A DNA stretch of 64,000 bases from Acheta domesticus (taxonomy: Eukaryota > Arthropoda > Insecta > Orthoptera > Gryllidae), in assembly GCA_031308135.1 (NCBI GenBank), contig JAHLJT010009419.1, forward strand, positions 179,522,739 through 179,586,738, in the 5' to 3' direction. The notes under the pieces are model-generated. The model made no database searches. It saw nothing but the letters and a program-made list of their open reading frames with translations, and had not been told where the DNA came from. The position numbers were made by a program, and so were the translations under genes. Of this stretch, positions 10,986 through 21,061 are shown in pieces; position 1 is the first letter of the stretch, and every line of letters starts with the position of its first letter.

Positions 10986-11176
10986 CAAGTAGAAAAGGTA
11001 GGCGTTGATAATGACTTGCGACGCATTGAAAGCCACGAGCACCCACTTGAGATCAAAGGCTTTCCTGTTCGCCATGAGTTCTGGTCCTTTGTATTTGACA
11101 ATCCACACATACAAAGCGATTATTCCAAAGGGCCATATTAAGTTGCCAGTGAACGGCCATTGGATTGGACGTGGAT
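10986..11176 (-). CDS. ELOVL fatty-acid elongase, coding exon 2
   Basis: 191 bases with acceptor TTTCAG above 11176 and donor GTAAG at 10981-10985. It opens with AT, which completes GAT with the last G of exon 1, giving the family hallmark DPRxxxWPF. It then encodes two hydrophobic segments (around LIWPFGIIALYVWIV and VLVAFNASQVIINAYLFYL) separated by GPELMANRKAFDLK, the conserved GP.LM.NRKPF loop of elongases. It ends on a full codon, matching phase-0 exon 3. The frame is intact and the exon is surrounded by repeat-rich introns. Of the four exons it gives the clearest family match. Confidence 0.92.
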
Positions 11177-11539
11177 CTGAAACGATTAATGCAAAGATTC
11201 AAATCTTTCTCGTAACTTTGCGTTTTATCTCGCACAGCAGGGATAAATTGCGTACGAGTGAAATAAACGATTTAACAATTACTGAGGAAGGATGATTTCG
11301 GTTCCAAAGTTATTCTAGAAACCAATGAAGAAAATATAATTTCTTATGACACAAATGTTTGGCAGTGTATCTCAAAAAAACGTTCCCAAGGAAACCTTTT
11401 GAAAGCTTACAGTACATGAATGAAAGTCACTTAGACAACAACACATTTGTCCGCCATACATTTTCAAAGTATCATTGTAATAGTAAAAAGATCTAAAGAA
11501 ATAATAGTTCATCGAATAGCTTATTATTGAGAAATTCCG

Positions 11540-13017
11540 AATCATCGACGCTGTATCTTTAATGTGCATATTACCAGCAATTTGTAAATTATTATTATAT
11601 TTGTGACCGGGAGAGATGGGTCAGTACATCAACCTGATGTCACTGCTGTCCCTCTGACCGGGAGGTCCTAGGCAGGATTTTCCACACTAGCTTGTCAGCT
11701 AGGTCGAATTCAGTCGCTGTCTGGAGAAGAATTCTAGTGACCGGCTGCTCTGATCTGTAGTTTTCCGTGGTTTCTCCGATCAACACCAGGCGAATGCCGG
11801 AGCAGTACCCTAACAAACGAGCCACGGACCGCGCTATCCTCTCCTCTTACACACACACACTAACATGCACTACACTACCACACGTGTCGGGGGACCGGTC
11901 GGGAGCTTACAACTTGTCCCGGCTGGGGCGGTGCCCCGCTGGTGGGAGATACCTGGTTGAGGGGAAACCATCGCTAGTCGACGGTAGGTCCGCGCCAGAT
12001 CTCGCCATAAAGCGAGGAAAAGATCATCGCCACCTCCCGGGGGGAAAACGCACTACACTTACGGGACAAATAACCAAAGTAGTTGACGCGCCCGAAACAC
12101 AAATCAATCAATCAATTGTATTTGTGAATGTAAGTGCTTCAAATGAAGCTTTTTGAAAACTCAAAAATATTCTGTGAAAAAGAGCTTCACACAGTAGCGC
12201 TTAAACGCCATTTTCTTAAAAACGGATAAAAAATTTTTAAAGAAAATTGCCCTTTAAAACGATTTTAGTGTTCTTTTTTAGTGTTCCTTAATATTCTAAA
12301 ATTAATATCTCCATCTACCATTAGGAAACCGAAAAATTAAGAAAATGTCAAATAAATGTACTTTGGGCGGCAATAGATGGCAGCTGGTTTTCTCAGTGAA
12401 ATGTATTTATCAAAAATACATCTTCAAATAAGGTCATGCTGAATTTTTTGAAAATACGTGTAGTTTTTCTAAAATTCCGTGACAAACATAACAGCCCGCT
12501 GCAAATTTACAGCGCTTCAGATAGCTGGATGCGTCGTAAATTAGATTTTGCAATTTTGTATATTATTTCTTTGTTCGTTTTTACAGTCGACCTTCTGTTA
12601 TACATTTACACATTAATCTTTTAGAAATTATTTGTTTTGAAATATTTGAAATAAAAAAATTGCTACCTCTTTAAGGGAGTATCAACATTGCAGGGAATTC
12701 AACAATGGAATATCGTTCCGCTGTTGCGAATTTCTGTGAATTACGTGTCATTGTTATGACTTGATATAGCTGTATAATATCAGGCTTCTTTTTCCAATAT
12801 AAGTTTAGAAAACTTTTGTTTTATATTTTTATGCAGTTGCAGAATTCACATAGTGTTGACAACAATGCAATGGAAAGAGTGAGAGTTCCGCTTCTCAGTT
12901 GAATTATACGTTTTCAAATAATAGCTAAGATGATAGTGGCGCAGAAATTGCAATATTTTAATCCTACGTAGTTGTTTCCAATAATACTGGAAAGTATGTG
13001 CTGTTGTAACACCACTA
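11540..13017 (+). mobile_element. Family A Helitron-like copy A2 (host of a nested retroposon)
   Basis: It contains the family's CATATTACCAGCAATTTGTAAA and GTAAGTGCTTCAAATGAAG blocks and the CAGCCCGCTGCAAATTTACAG block also seen at about 15535 and 38210. The 3' end is GTGCTGTTGTAACACCACTAG at 12997-13017, followed by T. GTGCT/AGCAC(variant) gives the hairpin just before the terminus. The copy is split by a 512-bp retroposon at 11607-12118. It is non-coding. Confidence 0.6.
11607..12118 (+). mobile_element. Retroposon insertion (non-LTR 3' end or SINE) with 9-bp TSD
   Basis: The segment is flanked by TATTTGTGA at 11598-11606 and 12119-12127, and removing it restores the family A sequence. It is GC-rich compared with its surroundings and ends in an AATC simple repeat (AATCAATCAATCAATT), as expected of a reverse-transcribed insertion in the plus orientation. 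The TTTCCGTGGTTTCTCC / CAGGCGAATGCCGG motif resembles 3' UTRs of arthropod non-LTR retrotransposons. I infer a 5'-truncated copy. The short open frames in it have no recognisable domain. Confidence 0.65.
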
Positions 13018-13021
13018 GTTA

Positions 13022-13499
13022 CATTTCTGTGGTCTGGGCTAGCCTTTCCGGTCTTGCCCCATCCTCTTGCTAGCTGTCATCTATCACCGCTCAAAGTACA
13101 TTTCAACAAAATGCTTCATTTTTCGGTTTCCAAACGATAGAACCAACATAATGCTTTTAAGAATCTTAAAGAGTAAAACCTGGTCCATAGGCCTTTTCGT
13201 TGAAAAATTTGGAACCGTTCGTAAGGAATTTAAACGTTTAATCACTTAAACGTTACTGTGAATGTGAAATTTGAATGTCTTTTTATCAGAAAACTTGAGT
13301 TTTCGAAAACTTCATTGGAAGTCATTTGAAGCACGTCCATTCACTAACGCAATAATGTATACAAATCGCTGGAAATGTGCGTATTAACGGCGTGAGACAT
13401 ACGTCAAAAAATACCTTTGCCTATGTTAAAAAAATACAGCAAAATTACTTTTATGTCGTCTTGAACTGTGCTAAATACTCTACGTATACGAGAAAATAA
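13022..13499 (-). mobile_element. Family A fragment, minus orientation
   Basis: It starts next to the A2 terminus with the block AGCTGTCATCTATCACCGC (the reverse of the family's 3' region) and continues through the AACTTCATTGGAAGTCATTTGAAG and GGCGTGAGACATAC blocks. It is arranged tail-to-tail with A2. Its own CTAG end is missing. Confidence 0.5.
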
Positions 13500-13655
13500 C
13501 TAGTGGTGCTAAAACAAGACGTTCTTTCTTGCCTATTATCGGGTTCTGTGCGCCGTTCCAACAATTGGTTACAACAAGCAACAAAGTACGCTCATCTATT
13601 CGTTTTCACATTTAACACAATTAAAGGAAGCGATGTAAAATGAATGAACAAAATA

Positions 13656-13693
<38 letters not shown>

Positions 13694-14335
13694 CAACAAC
13701 AACAATTCCGTAGTCACCAAAAAGCACAATAAATACTCATAGTTTGAAAAAATTCAACATCACCTTTTTTGTAGAACTGTTTTTGATGAACACATTTAGA
13801 AAAAAATCATAATTGTAGGAAGACGCCAAACAACTTTCGTTTTTCACAATTTTCAATTTTTGCAATTTGCAAAAATCAGGGATTTCAACTAACATGAGAC
13901 TTACACCATTTTTTTAAAGGTCCTTCAGAGTATCCAACTATAAAATTTCATCAAAACGATGGAGTCTTTTTTAAAATTTTGAATATGTCCCTGATTCGTG
14001 TAAAATAACCCCCAAAATTGAAATATCAGTTTCAAATTCAATGGGCCGCGATATCAGCCAGATCGATTGGGGAATATCCATTTTGGAGAAAATCGGCTAG
14101 ACGGTTTTGCCGCTAGCGTTGTTCACAAACGGACGGGCAGGTGTTTTGCCGTCCATCGATTTTTCAGTGTCAAGGACCCATAAAACATGAATTATGGCTA
14201 CACCACATGATACAGGATTTTTCCCCCTAAATTTTCTAAATTATATTTTCGTTATTAAGGCTCTTATTGTTTAGGTTTTAGGTTACTGTTGAAACTTCGC
14301 CGTTTTTTCGCGAAGTATTACATAAATTTTGCTGT
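13500..14335 (-). mobile_element. Family A Helitron-like copy A3, minus orientation
   Basis: It begins with the reverse-complemented terminus CTAGTGGTGCTA at 13500, preceded by A. It includes the family's GAAGACGCC, GATATCAGCCAGATCGATTGG, CGGACGGGCAGG and ATGGCTACACCACATG blocks, and fades near TTTTTTCGCGAAGTATTACAT at about 14320. An ATA/CAA microsatellite interrupts it at about 13656-13706. It lies in ELOVL intron 1, about 120 bp from exon 1. Confidence 0.55.
13656..13706. repeat. (AAT)n(AAC)n microsatellite
   Basis: About 12 AAT units followed by five AAC units, directly visible. Confidence 0.95.
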
Positions 14336-14452
14336 AGCGGGAGGGAGAAAATAAAGTGAATCAAACTCTTATCTTGGAGATAAATCTAACAGCTGAACTG
14401 CTTAATGAAATGAATTATAATAATGTCGAGTAGTTTCCCCGAGGCTACCTAC

Positions 14453-14510
14453 CTAGTGTGTCCACAACGTAGGTCTTGTACCACTGGAAGGCACGCTTTA
14501 GTAGGAGCAT
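14453..14510 (-). CDS. ELOVL fatty-acid elongase, first coding exon
   Basis: 58 bases from ATG (14508-14510) encode MLLLKRAFQWYKTYVVDTL plus one base, and end at donor G|GTAGGT. The amphipathic FQWYKTYVVDT just before DPR is typical of elongase N-termini (family form ..WY..F..E..DPR). Phase 1 joins exon 2 perfectly. The start codon is inferred: the frame is open a little further upstream, and the TGCGACGCAG about 14 bp above the ATG could be an acceptor for an upstream untranslated exon. With exons 2 to 4 this gives about 164 residues of an expected 260-350. Confidence 0.8.
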
Positions 14511-14917
14511 CTCGACGCCGAAAACTGCGTCGCAGACGGCCGATTCTTCACTGGTGAGTTTGGGCAGAACGCATCATTACGTTCCGCGCGATCGAAAGGC
14601 CCATTTCCCCCACCCCTCCACGACCTCTCTCCTCCCTTGCGGAAACGTGCGAGGGAGCGGTAGGACTCTTCCTGATCCCCCACTCACGCTCCGTCTCCGT
14701 CCCCCTTCCTGGGCCATCGGGTGAACCGACGCGGAGGAAGTCCATTGTGATGAAACACTTCCGGAGTGAGGTGACATGCACTCTGCAAGCCAGGCCCTCG
14801 ACCTTCTTGGCGGAACGTGCAAACGCGGCAGCCGTATTCGAATGACTCCAAAACGCTCTTCCCCTCCCTTTCCCTGTCCATTTTACTACTTTCCCATATT
14901 CATACGGGGGAAAGGGG
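14511..14917 (-). promoter_or_regulatory. GC-rich, CpG-containing block upstream of ELOVL start
   Basis: Compared with its AT-rich surroundings this block is GC-rich and has many CpGs. It lies directly upstream of the elongase start on the minus strand, so it is the best candidate for the gene's 5' UTR and promoter. I see no clear TATA box or initiator. Open frames on both strands here (for example 14548-14985) look like a consequence of composition. Confidence 0.4.
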
Positions 14918-14998
14918 GGAAAATCCCCTAACATGTGGTGTAGCCAGAATTCCCGTGTTGTGGGTCGATGATACCAAAAAACCAATTGAAAGCAAAAC

Positions 14999-15152
14999 GT
15001 CCTCCGTCCGTCCGTGTGTCTGTCCGTTTGTCCGTCTGTCTGTCTGTCCGTTTGTCCGTCTGTCTGTCTGTCCGTTTGTCCGTCTGTCTGTCTGTCCGTT
15101 TGTCCGTCTGTCTGTCTGTTTGTCCGTCTGTCCGTCTGTCCGTCTATCCATC
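14999..15152. repeat. TCCG/TCTG tandem array (24-bp higher-order unit)
   Basis: Tetranucleotides TCCG, TCTG and TTTG alternate in a higher-order unit TGTCCGTTTGTCCGTCTG..., repeated about three times with flanking variants. Because the tetramers repeat every 12 bases, all frames stay open on both strands and give artefactual ORFs. Confidence 0.9.
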
Positions 15153-15895
15153 CATATGTTCATGTTCGTTGAAATGCCTGATTTTGCTAAAAATTTTTTA
15201 AAATAAAAAAAATTAACGTCTTTCTACAACTACAATTCTGAAGACACGATTGTTTTTCTTAATGAAATATGCTCTTAAATAAAAGATCTTCAAATAAGGT
15301 CACGTTGAATTTTTTGAAAATATGAGTACTTTTTCTATAATTTCCTGACAAGCATAATAGCCCGCTCGGAATTGACTGCGCTTCGTTTCCATCGTTTTCT
15401 TAAAACTACAATTTTAAAAATACTTTTTTCTCAATTGAATGTATTTATCAAAATTACATCTTCAAATAAGGTCAGGCATGTTTTTTTCAAAATACCAGTA
15501 GTTTTTCTATAATATTGTGACAAAGATAATAGCCCACTGTAAATTTACAGCGCTTCGGACACTGGATGCGTCGTAAATTAGAATTTGCAATTTTGTATAG
15601 TATTTCTTTGTTCGTTTCTTACATTCGACCTTTTGTTATTCATTTACATATTAATCTTTAAAGTAATTATTTCTTTTCAAATATTGAAAATAAAAATTGC
15701 TAGCTTATTAAAAGAATATCGACAATGTAGGAATACAACAATTGAATTCCGTTCCGCTGTCGCGAATTTCTGTGAATTACGGGTAATTGTTGTGACTCGA
15801 TAGAGCTGTATGGTATCAGAGTTCTTTCTACAGGAGAAGTTTACAAAACTTTAGATTTTTATGCAGTTGTGAAATTCACGTAGTTTTGACAACAC

Positions 15896-15981
15896 TGCGA
15901 TGGAAACAGTGACTGCGATGGAAACAGTGACTGCGATGGAAACAGTGACTGCGATGGAAACAGTGACTGCGATGGAAACAG
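15896..15981. repeat. 18-bp minisatellite, about 5 units
   Basis: Unit TGCGATGGAAACAGTGAC in tandem. The other family A copies carry a single unit (for example AATGGAAAGAGTGAGAG at 12868), so the array is a local expansion. Confidence 0.9.
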
Positions 15982-16270
15982 CACTGTGTAAGATATATAG
16001 GTGTCTACACTCCCTGTCTAAAACTGAAACTTATGTGACTCACAGTTCCCGCATGTAAGTGCTGCGATCTTTAGGTCTCATTTGGGCAAGGTCTTGATTG
16101 GTTATGTAATGTGTAACAGCCACAGTTTAAGATGTTATCTTAAGATGTCTTGCACCGAGACCCCCGCGATCGTGCGCACCGTACGGACAAGCAAGGAACT
16201 AGTCACAAACTGGCTTCAGAAAATTTGCCCAAAGGTGGCTAGTTAACACACCTATACATCTTACACCGTG
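15982..16270. mobile_element. 289-bp MITE with 23-bp TIRs inside A4
   Basis: The left end is CACTGTGTAAGATATATAGG. The right end, reverse-complemented, is CACGGTGTAAGATGTATAGG. The arms match at 21 of 23 positions. The interior is non-coding. It interrupts family A between the minisatellite and GAATTATCGCTTCGTAG. I could not find a target-site duplication, perhaps because of the adjacent tandem repeat. The superfamily is unresolved (CACTG start). Confidence 0.7.
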
Positions 16271-16405
16271 AATTATCGCTTCGTAGTTGAATTGAACGTT
16301 TTCAAATAATACCTAAGATGCTGTAGGGCAGAAAGTGCAATATTTCACTTCTACGTAGCTGCTTCCAATAATACGGGAAAGTATGTGCTGTTGTAGCACC
16401 ACTAG

Positions 16406-17403
16406 TTTTTAATGTTATTGAAAACAATGAAAATAATGGAATATTCCACATTTTTTCATATCGTTTCAAGTACTAGTAGCATCGCTGCGTCTGTAAAATA
16501 ACATATTTATCAACAAGAGAAAGTATTATGACAAAACAAGGACGCGCTAAACCTGATTTCTAAGACCAAATCTCAAATTCGAGCCTGTATGATTTATACC
16601 CAGATAGTTTGAACATGAAGGTTCCGATAAATACATTTTAGTAAAGTGCGCTTGTATTAAAGTAAATCTGACGTTAATTTGCGTGAAAATTGAGTAAAAG
16701 GGTGTAGCCGAATAAGGGAATGAAAATTGCCAAACCAAATCAATAATCGCAATACTCATATGAAACAGAATACAAAATGTAGCAGTTTCCCAAAAAACAA
16801 GCCTCCTAGGGTAATCAGTTGCAGAGATACAATGAGGAACGTGATTTTCATGTTTATTTTATCTCAGCATGTATCAGGCTGAAAAAAATGAAGAGACGGA
16901 GATAAGTATTTGCTTTTGAAAATAGTTTTGACAATCATTTTTGGCATCAAATCGAAATAGAGAAAATGTAATTGATTTTCGACATGATAATATTGGAGTG
17001 CGTTGGAATAGAGACAAACGGACAGACTGCCAGACAGACAGGTAGACGGGCAGACGGACAAAGAGTAGTTTGCGAAAAAAAAAAACTTTATTCCTTTTGC
17101 GATATTACCAAACAGTATATTTATGTCAAAATCTCGACATTAATTTTTTTGTGGCATTACATTACATTCTCAATATTACTTATATGAGAAAATAATATCA
17201 GCAATATAGTAAAAGCAGTAACAGAAAGTGAAAGGATTAGGTGTAAGAGGCGACAATACTAACGACTAAGCAAATAGTAGTGAAAGAACCTTGTTTTTTG
17301 ACCAGAACCAATTAATTATCCTGCATTTGAAAAAAATATTTGAAAATTCATTTGCGGTATTTTAATAGTAATTTACATCGTAAGTCAAAAAACTTGACCT
17401 TTT
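16406..17403. other. Intergenic, nothing recognised
   Basis: AT-rich with a short CAGACAGA/CGGACAG microsatellite near 17010-17065. There is no gene or clear repeat boundary. Confidence 0.5.
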
Positions 17404-17811
17404 CATGGCGAGACAGGAGAGTTCACCGGTCGAGGCCGGCAGGCTGAGCAGGGGATTCCTGTCGAGTCATGTAACAGTCCAATCGGTAGGTAACGCCCCG
17501 ATGGTACTCTCGGCCACTCCGTGTATCGCAAGCCCACCCACACTAACAGATATTTACACGCGGATTCACACCATCATCCTTCCACAAAGCGGGGACTGTT
17601 CACAATCCTTACCCACCGGGCAGCCATCATCAGTGACAGCAACAATCTCGAAAAAGAAATAGAGACACTTAGACTTTCCTCGCCAATGGCTACAGCAGTT
17701 CCTCGTTACTTCATGCCTTGAAGAACCTCAACGCAAGAGACGCAGCCACATCCAACACCACGACCGAGGAACCCAGTTCACCACAGAAGACGGCGCGACT
17801 CCCCCTGCGTC

Positions 17812-18300
17812 CAAGGTGTCACAGATAGGATCGGCAGCCTGCTTCGCAGTTACGACATCCGCCCGGTGTTCTACGCCCTCAACAAGATCGGAAGGAGCCT
17901 GGTCCGGGTGAAAGACCGCCTTGACCCGTGTAATAACGCTGGAGTATATGTAATCCCGTGCAGTTATGGGCTAGCATACATCGGCCAAACTGGTCGATCT
18001 GTAGGGGAACGCATGCGTGAACACGTGCGCCATGACCGACTGAAAAACATCCACAAGTCGGCCCTAGCTCTACACGCCGCCGAAACCGGTCACCTTATTG
18101 AGTACAACAAGACCCGTACTCTTTACTGTGAGGACCGTTGGTGGCCACGAGTCATCAAAAAGGCCTTAGAAATATCTAGAAGGCCCATTAACCTTAACAG
18201 GGATGATGGTCTCCGCCTCAGCTCTACGTGGAAACGGGCTTTTCCAACCCGCCAATCCGGCGCTTCTCCCTGGGGTCACTCCCCCACGACCGACCAATGA
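17812..18300 (+). pseudogene. Penelope-like element C-terminus with GIY-YIG endonuclease
   Basis: The open frame encodes a VQGVTDRIGSLLR lead-in (typical of the linker before the nuclease), then GVYVIPCSYGLAYIGQTGR (17941-17997) with G-V-Y and Y-I-G in place. Downstream come the expected helix VGERMREH and a conserved H..H.....H pattern (HKSALALHAAETGH). The nuclease nicks target DNA to prime reverse transcription. This domain looks intact, unlike the upstream frame. The chain ends RRPINLNRDDG..LSSTWKRAF, also typical of the family. Confidence 0.85.
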
Positions 18301-18602
18301 CGGGCGTCCTCCCGGTCCCCGATTGGCTGTTCCCCCTTGTGCCTCTCAGGCGCCGTTTCTTACAGTTTTTTACACTTTTACTCTTCCTTTCTCTTATTTT
18401 TTTTCCCCACATGGTTTCCCTCTTCCCTTTTCCACATTCTCTGGCGTCCCACTCGCCCCCCCTGCCTCGCTATAGCTCTGTCTTTCCTTCACCAATACCG
18501 TACCACCTGCACGCTTCCTATTGGTCGTTCCCGTGACCTATCACGTTCACCACTTCTCCCCTATATTAGGCGGCCTCGCTAGCCATTTGTCAGCAGTACA
18601 CT

Positions 18603-18633
18603 CTGAGGAAGGACACGATATGTTGGCCGAAAC
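18603..18633 (+). ncRNA. Possible degenerate hammerhead ribozyme core in the Penelope-like 3' region
   Basis: CTGAGGA (18603-18609) fits the CUGANGA box. It is followed 18 bases later by CGAAAC (18628-18633), the second catalytic box. The bases between can form an imperfect stem II (GG/CC, CA/TG). Hammerhead motifs are known from Penelope-like terminal repeats. I cannot confirm stems I and III by eye. Confidence 0.3.
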
Positions 18634-18839
18634 GTCAGCCACCAAATCGATGACGCGGCTCATCTCGGATAGCCTGGACAACATGAATTCCGGCCGCGGA
18701 AACCTACGCTATCATAATCGGTAGGTAAATTTAACCTGGAAAAAGGTCGTAAAAACTTTTTCTGCGGGTATGTACCCAGGCTCTAGTTAAAATTCTAAAT
18801 TTTCGACCACTGCACAAACTCCGGGTGGGACAAAAAATT

Positions 18840-19766
18840 AATATTTTTCTGACTTTTTTGTTTGTTTGTTTTTCCCCATAAGTCTTTAACTTTAAGTCCT
18901 AACTTTATGTTCTGTAGAAAATTATAGAACTCAATTCAAAGAGCATAACGTTTTCTGCCACTTTTGTCTGAAACATTTTTTTCGAAACCAATTACCAAGC
19001 TTTTCAAAAAACAACAGCTTTTCAAAAAAATTGTATTTTTATTTCTAAAAAATATGTGCAAAAGATACATATTTCTGATCGCACAATCATTATTAAATAT
19101 CGTCTCCTATACTATTTCAGTAGTATACCTTCCCTTTGCGGCTCTCACACGCAACCAATTTTTATAAACGAGGTCGTTGAAGAAATGGAATTTTACGGAG
19201 ACGTGACGAATTGCACTTTGACTTCAAAAATATGAAAGATTTGTGTAAAAAAAAAAGCATCTACCATCATGTAAAACGCAACCCGCAACGCAGGTTAGGA
19301 TTTTTTGTGTATCTATGTCGTTAAATAACTCCCAAATGAAGCGTTCTAGGGTATTAAAACTTAACTTTTGAGGCCAAAGACCTAAAAGAAACGTTCCACA
19401 TACCGTAAACTACAGGATGATATCTTCTTGACCATCCTATTACATTTTTGCTGGTTTGACGCATCTCGATTCTACTTCACCTGTTAAGAGTCTGTAGAAT
19501 CTGCAACTATGTGTTAAATTACTAATTACTCGATATTCTATGCGACTGAATTACACGGGTGTACCTCTTTTCTCGATAATAAAGTTAAATAATAGTTTGT
19601 ATGGACAAGTATATTATATTGTGATCACTTACAAGGTGACATATAGAAGAAGTGACGGAGGATAAGAGGATCTTGAAGAAAAAATATATTTCAGGCTTAG
19701 TATGGAAATAGAAAAATAAGGAAGAGGGTGGGGTACACCATGCGAGTTCTCGCACGGGTACGCTAG
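18840..19766 (+). mobile_element. Family C Helitron-like copy C2
   Basis: The 3' end is GCGAG-TT-CTCGC, then the CGCACGGGTACGCTAG tail ending at 19766. The body matches copy C3 at 3335-3690 over several hundred bases (TATTTCAGTAGTATACCTT, CTCTCACACGCAACCAA). There are no ORFs of note. The 5' end is not defined and may lie in the T-rich stretch near 18840. Confidence 0.6.
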
Positions 19767-20070
19767 AAGTTATTATTATAAGTAATGCTCACCATCGGTG
19801 TAACATTGCCTCTTAAATGTACCCATTGTCAAAAATATTAATATACAAAAAATATGGATAAGTGAGTGTGTGAGTTCGTTTGCTAGCTTAACTCTTCAAC
19901 GCGGAGACATGCCATTTCAACAAAACTTGATATGCACTGAAGTTTATGAAAATTACAGCACCAAGATGGAGACATACTATTACAATAAAATTTATTCCTC
20001 TGATTAGAAATATCAAATTTTACAAATTATTATAATTATAGAACTGTCCCTGGATTTTGACCATGAGTAT
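19767..20070. other. Intergenic stretch with a weak internal repeat
   Basis: GGAGACAT..(C)ATTTCAACAAAA at about 19911 and GGAGACATACTATTACAATAAAA at about 19967 look like diverged tandem units. There is no gene. Confidence 0.4.
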
Positions 20071-21061
20071 TTAGTACGTTGTGAAGCCACCATTCGCAGC
20101 CATCAGAGCCTCTAGTCGTCGTGTCATGGATTCAAAGAGAGCCTGGATACACTGCGGGGCAACACACTAAACCCGTGGTTAGTGTGTTCCCCGCAGGTAA
20201 ACCAAAACGAACAAGTTGCCAATGAATCATATCGCAGACGTTTTCGATGGACTTGTCAGGGGAACGTGCGGGCCAAGGAAGCAATGGTACCCCTTGTTCT
20301 TTGCAGAAAGCTTGCGCATTCCTCGCCACATGATTTCGGGAATTGTCCCGATGAAGTACGGCATGTGAAACTGTTTGCAGGACGTGCAGTACCTTGCTCC
20401 AAAACCTCCCTAATGTAGAGGTTGCTGTTCAGATTGCCCTCAATACATATGAGGCGTGATCGCACATTGCAGGCAATGGCGCCCCAAACCATCAGACTTG
20501 GCGTTTGTCCATTATTCCGTTGAACAATGTAAGCCGGCGGATTGCGATAACCACAGTAGCGTTGAACACGTCCGCGGCCATCGCTTCACTACAAATTGAA
20601 GCGCGACTCATCCAAAAACACATTTTTGCCATTCAGCACAGCAGTGGACACGTTCTCGTGCTGCCTGAGGTGTTGGTGGTTTTTGGACAAAGCAATCCGA
20701 CGCAGTGTTATGGGTGTCATTAGTACATCTCTCAGCAGACGGCGTCATACCGTCGTCGCTGACATGATCATACCCGTTGCAGTGCTCCAAAGTCGAACCA
20801 TCACTCTGGACGACGCCATTTCGTGGGTTACGGCTATGTGGACAATATGGCGGTCATTTGGCGTTGTGGTCACATTCTATGGTTGTTTCTCACTGTGTAT
20901 AAACCTGTATCCATTGGTTTCACACACGCATCATTGTCATAGCAGCGCGCCCCATTTGAGCCGCAAAGTAACGGTATGACACACCCACTTCCGGGAGACA
21001 GATCATTGTGCCCCGTTTGAACTCTTTCAGATGCTGGTAGAGCGTCCTTTGGCGTCGACAA
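20071..21061 (-). pseudogene. Tc1-like transposase, inactive
   Basis: Fragments in several frames read, in order: a helix-turn-helix region (FKRGTMICLPEVGVSYR with a following G.AA..MMRV block, about 20930-21030), VMVWGAIACNVRS (20470-20495), a DN.RNHVARNAQAF block (about 20310-20345), PWPARSPDKS..ENVCDM (20260-20290) and the C-terminus IQALFESMTRRLEAL, ending at TAA 20071. These are the landmarks of a DD34E Tc1-type enzyme that cuts and pastes at TA. Multiple shifts and a palindrome at 20153-20195 break the frame. A possible 5' terminus (TACACTGCTGTGTGAAAAAC, minus strand) lies at about 21265-21287. No matching 3' TIR was seen. Confidence 0.85.
20153..20195. repeat. 43-bp near-perfect palindrome inside the Tc1 pseudogene
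   Basis: The left arm is TGCGGGGCAACACACTAA. The right arm is its reverse complement with one base missing. The loop is ACCCGTGG. It lies between the catalytic E region and the C-terminal IQALFESM block, where related transposases have ordinary coding sequence. Confidence 0.9.

Larger units (their letters stand above)
14918..16405 (+). mobile_element. Family A Helitron-like copy A4
   Basis: It starts around ACATGTGGTGTAGCCAGAAT and runs through an expanded TCTG/TCCG array and the CAGCGCTTCGGACACTGGATG block shared with A2 and A5. It ends with GTGCTGTTGTAGCACCACTAG (16385-16405), followed by T. GTGCT/AGCAC forms a perfect 5-bp stem with a GTTGT loop. It contains an 18-bp tandem repeat and a MITE. 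Confidence 0.6.
17404..18722 (+). mobile_element. Penelope-like retroelement, 5'-truncated
   Basis: The visible part starts in the C-terminal reverse transcriptase (HSVYRKPTHT, then LHADSHHHPS.KRG, both Penelope-family hallmarks), continues through the LR.....NGYSS region, and ends in a GIY-YIG endonuclease and a GC-rich 3' region. Three frame breaks are apparent: a stop near 17494, a shift near 17678 and a shift in the C run near 17800. The element is therefore dead, or the assembly has indels. The palm motifs upstream are missing. The 3' end reads GAATTCCGGCCGCGGAAAC then CTACGCTATCATAATCGG. Confidence 0.85.

Noticed and set aside
14548..14985. 145-codon minus ORF next to the elongase
   Set aside because: It is not in the frame of the elongase exon, has low-complexity GC-driven composition, and overlaps several other frames.
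14817..15206. Overlapping ORFs on both strands with Ser/Val/Arg/Leu/Cys or Thr/Asp/Gly/Arg repeats
   Set aside because: Produced by tetranucleotide repeats, which keep all frames open. No start context or conserved domain. The same applies to 49072-49355.
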